Of a stretch of 64,000 bases of DNA, positions 17,180 to 27,139 are shown piece after piece. The position numbers and the translations under genes were made by a program. Each line of letters opens with the position of its first letter. The stretch's first letter is position 1. The stretch spans positions 1-64,000 of the forward strand of contig JAFWDQ010000020.1 in assembly GCA_017516065.1 (NCBI GenBank), given 5' to 3'. The notes under the pieces are model-generated. The model had not been told where the DNA came from. It saw only the letters and a program-made list of their open reading frames with translations, and made no database searches. The DNA comes from Oscillospiraceae bacterium (GTDB taxonomy: Bacteria; Bacillota; Clostridia; Oscillospirales; Oscillospiraceae).

Positions 17180-17208
17180 ACAGTAACACAGTTATAACAT
17201 ACTGTCAA
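17180..17208 (-). promoter_or_regulatory. Promoter and GntR operator of the ABC operon
   Basis: Minus strand TTGACA (17203-17208), 17 bp, TACTGT (17180-17185). The promoter elements are part of an inverted repeat, ACAGTA-acacagttataaca-TACTGT, that spans 17180-17205. This is a suitable site for autoregulation by the YtrA-like protein. Confidence 0.75.
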
Positions 17209-17231
17209 GGGGGAAATGAAAAAATTTTTTC

Positions 17232-17462
17232 TTATTTTTTTCTGAACAGACGCCGGAGGAAGCCGATGCCCAGACCGATGAGCGTCCGCAGGAAGGAGGC
17301 TACCCGGAAGAGAAAGCGGAACAGGTGAGGCTTTGCCACGCGCCGGGACAGCCGGCCGAAGAGCCGCTTGGAGACGGGGATCCCGCCCAGGACGTAGATG
17401 ATCAGTTCGATGACCACGACGACCACGACGACGACCAGAAGAATACCCAGAGCCAGCAGCAC
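17232..17462 (-). CDS. Small membrane protein of unknown function
   Basis: 76 residues. One long hydrophobic helix at the N-terminus (LLALGILLVVVVVVVVIELI) and a basic, amphipathic C-terminal part ending RRLFRKK. I chose the GTG at 17462 because AGGAGG stands 8 nt upstream; the GTG at 17471 would overlap that site. A TATAAT lies at 17486-17491 on the minus strand, but no good -35 is seen. No family recognised. Confidence 0.55.
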   Translation of the reverse strand: MLLALGILLVVVVVVVVIELIIYVLGGIPVSKRLFGRLSRRVAKPHLFRFLFRVASFLRTLIGLGIGFLRRLFRKK

Positions 17463-17565
17463 GGCAAACACCTCCTTTTTTGCCTATTATACCAGATACC
17501 TGTCCCGGGGAAAAGGGAAATTTGCCGCAGGGGAGGCGCGCGGGGGCCTTTTTGGAGGAAATCGG

Positions 17566-17594
17566 TTGCATGAAATGACGTTTTTTGCTATAAT
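17566..17594 (+). promoter_or_regulatory. Promoter of recJ and the downstream cluster
   Basis: TTGCAT (17566-17571), 17 bp, TATAAT (17589-17594), about 90 bp before recJ. Confidence 0.75.
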
Positions 17595-17684
17595 AATTAA
17601 ATCGTGATTTTCATGTGTTTCAGGCCCGGAAAACGGGCGCTGAGGGCTGTTTTTCATAGTATTTCAGTAAAAGGATTTGTCGCT

Positions 17685-19775
17685 ATGAAGTATCCAACCT
17701 GGACCCTCCGTACGCCCTGTCCCCAGGCCCGGGGGGCCCTGGAGCGGGACGGGATGCCGTCGCTGACGGCCGCGGTGCTCAGCGCCCGGGGCATACGGTC
17801 GACGGCGGAGGCGGAGGCCTTTCTGGCCACCGGCACGGAGGGGCTCTGCGACCCCTTCACCGTGACCGATATAGACCGGGCCGCGGACCGGATCCGACAG
17901 GCGCTGGACCGGCGCGAGATCATGGCGGTCTATGGCGATTATGATGTGGACGGCATTACCGCCACCTGTCTGCTGACGGGCTTTCTCCGGGAGCAGGGGG
18001 GACGGTGCCTCTGGTACATACCCGACCGGATCGAGGAGGGCTACGGTCTCAACTGCGACGCGATCCGAAGGCTCCGGAGCCGGGGCGTGACGCTGATCAT
18101 CACCGTGGACTGCGGCGTTACCGCCAACGACGTGGTGGACTGTGCCGCCGCGATGGGTCTGGACGTGGTGGTGACGGACCACCACGCCTGCAAGGAGCCG
18201 CTGCCCACGGCGGAGGCTGTGGTGGATCCCCACCGGCCCGATGAGACGGCGGCCTTTACGGAGCTTGCCGGCGTGGGCGTGGCCCTGAAGCTGGCCCTGG
18301 CCCTGACGGCGCCGGAGGCGCGGCCGGAGGTGTTCCGCAGCTGGTGCGATCTGGCCGCTCTGGGCACCGTGGCGGACGTGGTGCCCCTGGTGGGGGAAAA
18401 TCGGATCATCACCGCCCGGGGACTGGAGGAGCTCAACCGCGCCCGGCGCACCGGGATCCGGGCTCTCCTGCGGGAGGCGCATCTGGTGAATCGGCCGCTG
18501 ACCTCCATCTCCATCAGCTACACCCTGGCGCCCCGGCTCAATGCCGCCGGGCGTATGGGCCGGGCGGATGTGGCGGCGGAGCTGCTGCTGACGGAGGATG
18601 AGGAACGGGCCCGGGCGCTGGCGGCGGAGCTGACGGAGCTGAACCGGGACCGGCAGCTGACGGAGCAGGACATCTACCGGGAGGCCCTGGCCCGCATCGA
18701 GGCCCAGGGGGGACCCGGCAGCGCCGTGGTCCTGTCCGACGACAACTGGCATCAGGGCGTGGTGGGCATCGTGGCCTCCCGCCTGGCGGAGCGGTTTTTC
18801 TGTCCCGTATTCATGATCTGCACCGACGGCGACCGGGGCAAGGGCTCCTGCCGCAGCGGCGGCAGAAGCAATATCTACGATATGCTCAACGAGTGTACGG
18901 ACTGTCTGGAGAGCTTCGGCGGCCACGATATGGCGGCGGGCTTCACCATCCGCCGGGATCGGATCGACGAGTTCCGGACCGCCGTACAGGCCTGCGCCCG
19001 CGCGGCGGCACAGGAGACGGACGCCGGCGTCCTGGAGCTGGACGCGGAGGTGGAGGGAGAGAGCCTCACACTGCCCGCGGTGGAGGCGCTGGAGGTGCTG
19101 GAGCCCCATGGGGCGGCAAATCCCCAGCCCATGTTCCTGCTGCGGCAGGTCCATGTCCTCAGCTGCTGCAACGTAGGCGGCGAGCGGCATCTCCGGCTGC
19201 GGATGGAGGCCGGCGGCTGTCCCGTTGACGGCATCTTTTTCTCCACCACAGATGCGGAGCAGGACGTCAGACCCGGAGACCTGCTGGATCTGGCCTTCTG
19301 TCCCAAGATCAATGAGTACAACGGCAGCCGGACGGTCCAGCTGGTACTGTCGGATCTGCGGCCCGCGGAGACGGCCGATCCGGCGGAGCGGGCCCTGTAC
19401 GACGCGTGGCGGCGGGGCACCTGGTCAGACGAGGAGGGGGCGTCCCTGCTCCCGTCCCGGGAGGAATTTGAGGCAGTGTGGCGTTTTCTGGCCCGGGAAA
19501 AGGAGCCGGAAATGGAGACCCATGCCGAAACCCTGGCCCGCCGGGTGGCCGCCGCCTACGGTCTGGAGCCGTCTCCGGCCCGGACCTGCGTGTGTCTGAC
19601 GGTGTTCCGGGAGCTGGGTCTGCTGGAGGAACTGGAGAACCTGCCGGAGGGCGGCCTGCGGCTGCGCCGAAGGGCCGATCCCCCCAGGACGAGGCTGGAC
19701 AGTTCGGCGCTTTTTCGCCGTTTGACCGCCTGCGCCGGCGGGGCATACTATACAAGAGAAGACACAGGCCTTTGA
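17685..19775 (+). CDS. recJ: Single-stranded-DNA-specific exonuclease RecJ
   Basis: 696 residues. RecJ degrades single-stranded DNA 5' to 3' in recombination and mismatch repair. Visible motifs: DYDVDG at about residue 83, VVTDHHACKE (DHH) at about 162, and the DHHA1 motif with RSGGRSN and GGHDMAAGF at about 410, followed by an OB-like domain and a C-terminal extension of ~140 residues. The ATG at 17685 has AAAGGA upstream. It heads the recJ-rel-hisS-aspS cluster, a familiar Clostridia order. Confidence 0.95.
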   Translation: MKYPTWTLRTPCPQARGALERDGMPSLTAAVLSARGIRSTAEAEAFLATGTEGLCDPFTVTDIDRAADRIRQALDRREIMAVYGDYDVDGITATCLLTGFLREQGGRCLWYIPDRIEEGYGLNCDAIRRLRSRGVTLIITVDCGVTANDVVDCAAAMGLDVVVTDHHACKEPLPTAEAVVDPHRPDETAAFTELAGVGVALKLALALTAPEARPEVFRSWCDLAALGTVADVVPLVGENRIITARGLEELNRARRTGIRALLREAHLVNRPLTSISISYTLAPRLNAAGRMGRADVAAELLLTEDEERARALAAELTELNRDRQLTEQDIYREALARIEAQGGPGSAVVLSDDNWHQGVVGIVASRLAERFFCPVFMICTDGDRGKGSCRSGGRSNIYDMLNECTDCLESFGGHDMAAGFTIRRDRIDEFRTAVQACARAAAQETDAGVLELDAEVEGESLTLPAVEALEVLEPHGAANPQPMFLLRQVHVLSCCNVGGERHLRLRMEAGGCPVDGIFFSTTDAEQDVRPGDLLDLAFCPKINEYNGSRTVQLVLSDLRPAETADPAERALYDAWRRGTWSDEEGASLLPSREEFEAVWRFLAREKEPEMETHAETLARRVAAAYGLEPSPARTCVCLTVFRELGLLEELENLPEGGLRLRRRADPPRTRLDSSALFRRLTACAGGAYYTREDTGL

Positions 19776-19810
19776 GCCTGTTGATCGACGAAAGCGAAGC
19801 GCAATCACCT

Positions 19811-19843
19811 CAAATCGAAGCCCGGTGAAGCGGGCTCGATTTG
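19811..19843. repeat. Palindromic repeat H1 with GCCCGGTGAAGCGGGC core
   Basis: CAAATCGAaGCCCG-gtgaag-CGGGCTCGATTTG between recJ and rel. A relative lies at 45374-45414, with a more distant one at 25884-25919: the core is shared and the arms change together. Confidence 0.7.
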
Positions 19844-19867
19844 ATATCTCGAAAGGAGGTCCGCTGC

Positions 19868-22063
19868 ATGGATAAGCAGGTACAGGAGTGCTGGACTGCG
19901 CTGGAGGAGCGCGTTCAGGGTTATATTGCCGCGGCGGACCGGGAGAGGCTCCATGAGGCGCTGCTCTTTGCCGAGGAGGCCCACCGCGGCCAGAAACGCC
20001 GGGACGGCTCGCCCTTCGTGACCCATCCCATCGCGGTGGCGGAGATCCTGGCGGAAATGTGCATGGACGCCGAGACCCTCATCGCCGCCCTGCTCCACGA
20101 CTGCATCGAGGACACCGGGGTGACCCATGAGGAGATCGTCAAGCGCTTCGGCATCACCGTGGCGGAGCTGGTGGAGGGGGTCACGAAGCTGACCCGCGTC
20201 CAGTACACCAGCAAGGAAGAGGAGCAGATGGAAAATCTGCGCAAGATGTTCCTGGCCATGGCCAAGGATATCCGGGTCATCATCATCAAAATCGCCGACC
20301 GGCTCCACAATATGCGCACCATGAACCACCAGCGGGAGGAAAAGCAGCGCATGAAGTCCCTGGAGACCATGGAGATCTATGCTCCCATCGCCCACCGGCT
20401 GGGGATGCAGAAGATCAAGTGGGAGCTGGAGGACCGGTCTCTGGAATATCTGGACCCCTACGGCTACAAGGAGCTGTCCGACTCGCTGGAGCGGAACAAG
20501 GCCGTCCACGGCGAGATTCTGGACCGGGTGCGGACGGCGCTGGAAAACGGTATGCGGGAGGCCGGCATCCACGGCGAGGTCTTCAGCCGCCTGAAGCATA
20601 TCTACAGTATCTACCGCAAGGTCTTTGAGCAGCATAAGACCTTCGGCGAGGTCTACGACATCTACGCCTTCCGGGTCATCGTGGACAGCGTGCAGGACTG
20701 CTACAACGCTCTGGGCGTCATCCACGACCTGTATAAGCCCGTGCTGGGCCGGCTGAAGGACTACATTGCCGTGCCCAAGCCCAACGGGTACCAGTCCCTC
20801 CACACCACTGTGGTGGGGCGGGAGGGCATCCCCTTCGAGGTGCAGATCCGCACCCAGGAGATGCACCAGATGGCGGAATACGGCGTGGCCGCTCACTGGA
20901 AATACAAGCAGGGCATGGCGGATGTGAAGCTGGGTACGGAAAAGAACTTCGAGTGGGTCCGGCGTCTGCTGGAAAATCAGCAGGATACGGATCCGGAGGA
21001 GTTCGTGCGGACGCTGAAGGTGGATATGTTCGCCGACGAGGTGTTCGTGTTCACGCCCAAAGGCGACGTGATCAACCTGCCGGCCCACTCCACCCCCATC
21101 GACTTTGCCTACAGCATCCACTCGGAGGTGGGCAACACCATGACCGCCGCCCGGGTCAACGGCCACATCGTGCCCTTCAGCTCGGAGCTGAAAAACGGCG
21201 ACGTGGTGGAGGTCCTCTCGTCCAAGGCCGCCCACGGCCCCAGCCGTGACTGGATGAAGATCGCCCGCAGCAACGAGGCCCGGACCAAGATCCGGCAGTG
21301 GTTCAAGCGGGAGCGCCGGGAGGAGAATATCATCCACGGCCGGGCCAGCTTCGAGGCGGAGCTGCGCCGCAACGGCATCTCCCTGTCGGAGATCACCGCC
21401 GAGGACGTGCTGCCGGCCATTCTGAAAAAAGTCTCCTTCAACACGCTGGACGACATGTACGCCGCCATCGGCTACGGAGGCCTTACGTCCCAGAAGGCCG
21501 TCAACCGCATCAAGGATGAGCTGATGCGGATCAATAAGCTGCGGCCCCAGACCGGCAAGAAGAAGCCGGCAGACCCCCCGAAGGCCGCCGGCGGCTCCAC
21601 CACAGGTATCGTCGTGGAGGGGCTGGACAACTGCCTGGTGAAATTCGCCCGCTGCTGTACCCCGGTTCCCGGGGACGCGATCATCGGCTTCATCACCAAG
21701 GGCTACGGCGTCTCCGTTCACCGGACCGACTGTCCCAACGCCACCGCCGCGTGGAAGAAGGACCATGACAAAGGCCGCTGGGTGGGCGTGTCCTGGCGGA
21801 TGGACGCCCCGATGACGCTGTCCACAGGCCTGGAGCTGTACGTATCGGACCGGGACAGCCTGGTCATGGATATCACCACGGTGCTCAGCACGCTGAAAAC
21901 GCGGCTCACCGCCCTCGCTACCCATAAGCTGCCGGAGGGCCGCTACTCCATCACCCTGTCCGTGGAGGTGGACAGCCTGCAGAAGCTCAATCAGGTCCTC
22001 GCCCGGCTCCAGCAGGTCCCCGGCGTCCTCCGGGTCAACCGGGTGGGTGCCCGGACGGCATAG
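19868..22063 (+). CDS. rel: Bifunctional (p)ppGpp synthetase/hydrolase, Rel family
   Basis: 731 residues from the ATG at 19868 (GAAAGGAGG, 8 nt). The stringent-response enzyme makes and degrades (p)ppGpp. The HD hydrolase domain is intact (FVTHPIAVAEILAEM, ALLHDCIEDT near residue 75). The synthetase domain has the RLKHIYSIYRK and KDYIAVPKPNGYQSLHTTV motifs, followed by TGS (FVFTPKGDVINLPAHSTP near 393) and a C-terminal ACT-like region. Both activities are expected, as in Gram-positive Rel. The 92-bp gap to recJ holds palindrome H1. Confidence 0.96.
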   Translation: MDKQVQECWTALEERVQGYIAAADRERLHEALLFAEEAHRGQKRRDGSPFVTHPIAVAEILAEMCMDAETLIAALLHDCIEDTGVTHEEIVKRFGITVAELVEGVTKLTRVQYTSKEEEQMENLRKMFLAMAKDIRVIIIKIADRLHNMRTMNHQREEKQRMKSLETMEIYAPIAHRLGMQKIKWELEDRSLEYLDPYGYKELSDSLERNKAVHGEILDRVRTALENGMREAGIHGEVFSRLKHIYSIYRKVFEQHKTFGEVYDIYAFRVIVDSVQDCYNALGVIHDLYKPVLGRLKDYIAVPKPNGYQSLHTTVVGREGIPFEVQIRTQEMHQMAEYGVAAHWKYKQGMADVKLGTEKNFEWVRRLLENQQDTDPEEFVRTLKVDMFADEVFVFTPKGDVINLPAHSTPIDFAYSIHSEVGNTMTAARVNGHIVPFSSELKNGDVVEVLSSKAAHGPSRDWMKIARSNEARTKIRQWFKRERREENIIHGRASFEAELRRNGISLSEITAEDVLPAILKKVSFNTLDDMYAAIGYGGLTSQKAVNRIKDELMRINKLRPQTGKKKPADPPKAAGGSTTGIVVEGLDNCLVKFARCCTPVPGDAIIGFITKGYGVSVHRTDCPNATAAWKKDHDKGRWVGVSWRMDAPMTLSTGLELYVSDRDSLVMDITTVLSTLKTRLTALATHKLPEGRYSITLSVEVDSLQKLNQVLARLQQVPGVLRVNRVGARTA

Positions 22064-22093
22064 AGCGAGATCCCAGGAAAGAGAGGAAGAAGA

Positions 22094-23458
22094 ATGGAAC
22101 GTATCAAGCCCCGGACTCTGTCCGGCTTTCAGGAACTGCTGCCCGGCCGTCAGATCCAGTTCGACCGGATGCTGGACAGTCTCCGCCGCACCTATTCCCT
22201 GTACGGCTTTACGCCGCTGGACACGCCGGTGATCGAGTCGGCGGAGATCCTGCTGGCCAAGGGCGGCGGCGAGACGGAAAAGCAGATCTACCGCTTCACC
22301 AAGGGCGACAGTGATCTGGCCCTGCGCTTTGATCTGACGGTGCCTCTAGCAAAATACGTGGCCCTGCACTACGGGGAGCTGACCTTCCCCTTCCGCCGGT
22401 TTCAGACCGGCAAGGTCTACCGGGGCGAGCGGGCCCAGCGGGGCCGCTTCCGGGAGTTCTACCAGTGCGACATCGACGTTATCGGCGACGGCAAGCTGGA
22501 CATCTCCAACGAGGCGGAGGTCCCCGCCATCATCTACGACGCCTTCACCGCCCTGGGTCTGGAGCGGTTCAAGATCCGAGTGAACAACCGGAAGATCCTC
22601 ACCGGCTTTTACGATATGCTGGGCCTGGGGGACCGGTCCGGGGACATCATGCGCACCGTGGACAAGCTGGATAAGATCGGACCGGATAAGGTCCGTGCCC
22701 TGCTGACGGAGGACGGCGTCCCCGAGGATGCGGCGGAGGAGATCCTCAGGTTCATCGCCATCACCGGGGAGAACGATCAGGTCCTGACGGCGCTCCGGGA
22801 ATATCGGGGCCGCAGCGAGACCTTCGACCTGGGTCTGGAGGAGCTGGAGACGGTGGTGAAGCACCTGGCCGCCTTCGGCGTGCCGGAGGACCACTTCGCC
22901 GTGGATCTGACCATCGCCCGGGGCCTGGACTACTATACCGGCACCGTCTACGAGACCGTCATGCTGGACCACCCGGAGATTGGGTCCATCTGCTCCGGCG
23001 GCCGGTACGACAATCTGGCGGAGTACTATACGGACAGGAAGCTCCCCGGCGTGGGCATCTCCATCGGCCTGACCCGGCTGTTCTACGTGCTGGGGGAGCA
23101 GGGGTATCTCAATGACGACCTGCTCACGGCCCCTGCCGACGTGCTGATCCTGCCCATGACGGAGGACCAGAGTCCCGCCATCGCCTTCGCCACCCGGCTC
23201 CGGGCCGCCGGAGTCCGGACCCAGGTGTACGGCGAACAGAAGAAATTCAAGGCCAAGATGAGCTATGCCGATAAGCTGGGCGTGCCCTTCGTCGTCTTCC
23301 TGGGCGAGGACGAGGCCGCTCAGAACGCCGTGAAGGTCAAGGACATGGCCTCCGGCGAGCAGCAGACCCTTCCCGCCGCCGACGCCGCGGCACAGATCGC
23401 CGCGGCGCTGGAGGACAAGCGGGGCGGCCGGCCCATCCGGGAGCCGAAACAAGACTAA
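22094..23458 (+). CDS. hisS: Histidyl-tRNA synthetase
   Basis: 454 residues, class II. Motif 2 region (FRRFQTGKVYRGERAQRGRF), the HisRS-specific ARGLDYYTGTVYE, and motif 3 (GVGISIGLTRLF) are present; the C-terminal anticodon-binding domain starts around residue 350. It follows rel by 30 bp and aspS comes 19 bp later, so the three are probably one transcript. No T-box is seen before it. Confidence 0.96.
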   Translation: MERIKPRTLSGFQELLPGRQIQFDRMLDSLRRTYSLYGFTPLDTPVIESAEILLAKGGGETEKQIYRFTKGDSDLALRFDLTVPLAKYVALHYGELTFPFRRFQTGKVYRGERAQRGRFREFYQCDIDVIGDGKLDISNEAEVPAIIYDAFTALGLERFKIRVNNRKILTGFYDMLGLGDRSGDIMRTVDKLDKIGPDKVRALLTEDGVPEDAAEEILRFIAITGENDQVLTALREYRGRSETFDLGLEELETVVKHLAAFGVPEDHFAVDLTIARGLDYYTGTVYETVMLDHPEIGSICSGGRYDNLAEYYTDRKLPGVGISIGLTRLFYVLGEQGYLNDDLLTAPADVLILPMTEDQSPAIAFATRLRAAGVRTQVYGEQKKFKAKMSYADKLGVPFVVFLGEDEAAQNAVKVKDMASGEQQTLPAADAAAQIAAALEDKRGGRPIREPKQD

Positions 23459-23477
23459 TTTTTGGGAGCTGATGGAT

Positions 23478-25268
<1,791 letters not shown>

Positions 25269-25281
25269 ATGTATTAAAGAG

Positions 25282-25310
25282 GGGAGCTGCAATGGCAGCT
25301 CCCTTTTTTT
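25282..25310 (+). terminator. Terminator of the recJ-rel-hisS-aspS cluster
   Basis: GGGAGCTGC-aatg-GCAGCTCCC followed by seven T residues. Confidence 0.9.
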
Positions 25311-25316
25311 GTTCCC

Positions 25317-26250
25317 GCGCCTCGGAGGGTACGAATTTGCGGTTGACCTCGTTGCCTACCGCAGCAGCGCGGAAGCGCGGTTGAGTTGCAACAGACAGTT
25401 CAGGGCTCTGCCGGCCGGGGTGGTTCTGTTCCCCGTCGGAGACCAGGGGGTTACTCAAGGGGGACTGGTCCCCCTTGAAATCGCCCCGGCGCAAGCCGGT
25501 TATGTCACGCCCGCAGGCGTGACGGCGATTGGGGGTCCCCCTTTGGCGCATCTTTTCTCCATACTTTTCTGTGCGAGCAGAAAAGTATGGCCGCCGGAGG
25601 CACGTCCTCCAAATACTTTTGTTATTGTCGCCTGCGGGCGGGAATGTCTCCGACGGCCTACTTTCTGTATCGTGACAGAAAGTAGGCAAAGAACACGCAT
25701 AGAAACCCATGGTTTCTATGTATTTCCTTTCTCGGTCTGACGAAAGTACCGGCAAAGACAGCTCGGCGCAGCAAATCTGCATTGTCTTTGCTCCTTGCTT
25801 CGCTGCCGCTACGTCGGCGCAAATTCCATATCATTTGCTTGCGCGTAAACGCGCAAGCAAACTCATTCCATTGCGCCTCCTCTCCAAACCGGACCCGCTG
25901 AAGCTGGGCTCCGGTTTGGTATGATAATCCGCTCCTCTGTTCCTGCGCCTCGGCGGGTGCGAATCGGCGGCCAGACCACAATACCCTCCGCAGCAGCGCG
26001 GAAGCGCGGTTGAGTTGAAACAGACAGTTCAGGGCCTTGCCGGCCGGGGTTGTTGTGAGGGATGTTCCTGTTCCCCGCCGGGAGGCCTGGGGGTTACTCA
26101 AGGGGGACTGGTCCCCCTTGAAATCGCCCCGGCGCAAGCCGGTTATGTCACGCCCGCAGGCGTGACGGCGATTGGGGGTCCCCTTTGGCGCATCTTTTCT
26201 CCATACTTTTCTGTGCGAGCAGAAAAGTATGGCCGCCGGAGGCACGTTCC
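25317..26250. repeat. Intergenic mosaic of palindromic repeats (two direct copies of a ~160-bp core)
   Basis: No convincing gene in this 0.9 kb. A core at 25446-25605 recurs nearly unchanged (one base indel) at 26089-26247, with diverged shared flanks upstream of each. The core is built of hairpins: AAGGGGGACTGGTCCCCCTT, GTCACGCC-cgcag-GCGTGAC and CATACTTTTCTG-tgcgag-CAGAAAAGTATG. The first copy is followed by CCTACTTTCTGT-atcgtg-ACAGAAAGTAGG (25657-25686) and further stems, including TTTGCTTGCGCG-taaa-CGCGCAAGCAAA. Related modules occur at 47560-47930. Confidence 0.85.
25884..25919. repeat. Palindromic repeat H3 inside the mosaic
   Basis: CCAAACCGGA-cccgctgaagctgggct-CCGGTTTGG. The centre resembles that of H1 and H2 (CCCRGYGAAGCGGG) but the paired arms differ. 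Confidence 0.6.
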
Positions 26251-26324
26251 CCTTTACGAAAAGGCTTTCCCCGCCTGCGGTACCGCTCCGCAGCCCAACA
26301 GAACAGCCTCCCACAAAAAAGGAT

Positions 26325-26350
26325 CGCCCGCCGTGTTGCCACGGCGGGCG
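26325..26350 (-). terminator. Terminator of the ferritin gene
   Basis: CGCCCGCCGTG/CACGGCGGGCG stem, then ATCCTTTTTT on the minus strand. Confidence 0.85.
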
Positions 26351-26368
26351 GTCTGGAAATTCAGTTGT

Positions 26369-26878
26369 TTATAAACTCAGAGAGGGGGCGCTGTAGGTCC
26401 GGCCCGCCAGCTCCTGGTTGAGCAGATACAGGCTTTTGGGATCCTCCCCAAAGAGCTTGTACTTGTTCACCATGCTGTCGGCGTTCTGCTCCTCCTCGCC
26501 CTGCTCCTTCACGAACCAGTCCAGGAACTGCATCGTCCGGAAATCCTTGACGGAGTAAGCGGCGTCGTAGATGTTGTGGATCAGGCTCGTCACATATCTC
26601 TCGTGCTCCGCCGCCGCCGTCAGGGGATCCAGCGGCGTAGAAAACACCTTGTCGGGCTTGTCGATGGCCTCCAGCGTGACCCTGACGCCGTTGTTCTGGA
26701 GATACTTCATGAACAGCAGGGCGTGGTCCCGTTCCTCCTGTGCCTGGATCGTGTACCAGTTGCCGAAGCCGTCCAGATCCAGGTCGATGTAGTAATTGGC
26801 CATATCCAGATAGAGATAGGCACTGTACAGCTCTTTATTGATCTGATCCATCAGCAGGTCTTTTACCTTCTGCTCCAT
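26369..26878 (-). CDS. ftnA: Ferritin, bacterial non-haem type
   Basis: 169 residues, the usual FtnA length. The ferroxidase ligands are recognisable: the first Glu in INKELYSAYLY, EERDH (EExxH) near residue 50, and a further Glu pair in EQGEEEQ. It oxidises and stores iron as a 24-mer shell. The ATG at 26878 follows GGAGG. Single-gene unit with its own promoter at 26963-26991 and terminator. Confidence 0.94.
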   Translation of the reverse strand: MEQKVKDLLMDQINKELYSAYLYLDMANYYIDLDLDGFGNWYTIQAQEERDHALLFMKYLQNNGVRVTLEAIDKPDKVFSTPLDPLTAAAEHERYVTSLIHNIYDAAYSVKDFRTMQFLDWFVKEQGEEEQNADSMVNKYKLFGEDPKSLYLLNQELAGRTYSAPSLSL

Positions 26879-26962
26879 GCAGATACCTCCTTTAATAATT
26901 CGGCCCTCCGGCAGAGGGCATATGATTTGTGAGTCTGTATGATCTCCTGTAAAATCAAGCTT

Positions 26963-26991
26963 ATTATATACTCCTTCCGATTGGTTTTCAA
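26963..26991 (-). promoter_or_regulatory. Promoter of the ferritin gene
   Basis: Minus strand TTGAAA (26986-26991), 17 bp, TATAAT (26963-26968). No Fur/PerR-type box is visible. Confidence 0.75.
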
Positions 26992-27054
26992 GCGGCTTTT
27001 TCAGGGCGGTGGCACGCCGTTGAAAGGGCTTCCGACCGGGGGACGGGACAGAAA

Positions 27055-27086
27055 ACCCGGCAGCCGGGTACAGCCGGCTGCCGGGT
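27055..27086 (-). terminator. Terminator of the SLH metallopeptidase gene
   Basis: ACCCGGCAGCCGG/CCGGCTGCCGGGT stem, then TTTTC on the minus strand. Confidence 0.8.
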
Positions 27087-27139
27087 CGTTTGCTTTTTGC
27101 GCGGGACGCGAAGGGCCTGTTCCGTTCAAACGGACGGGA

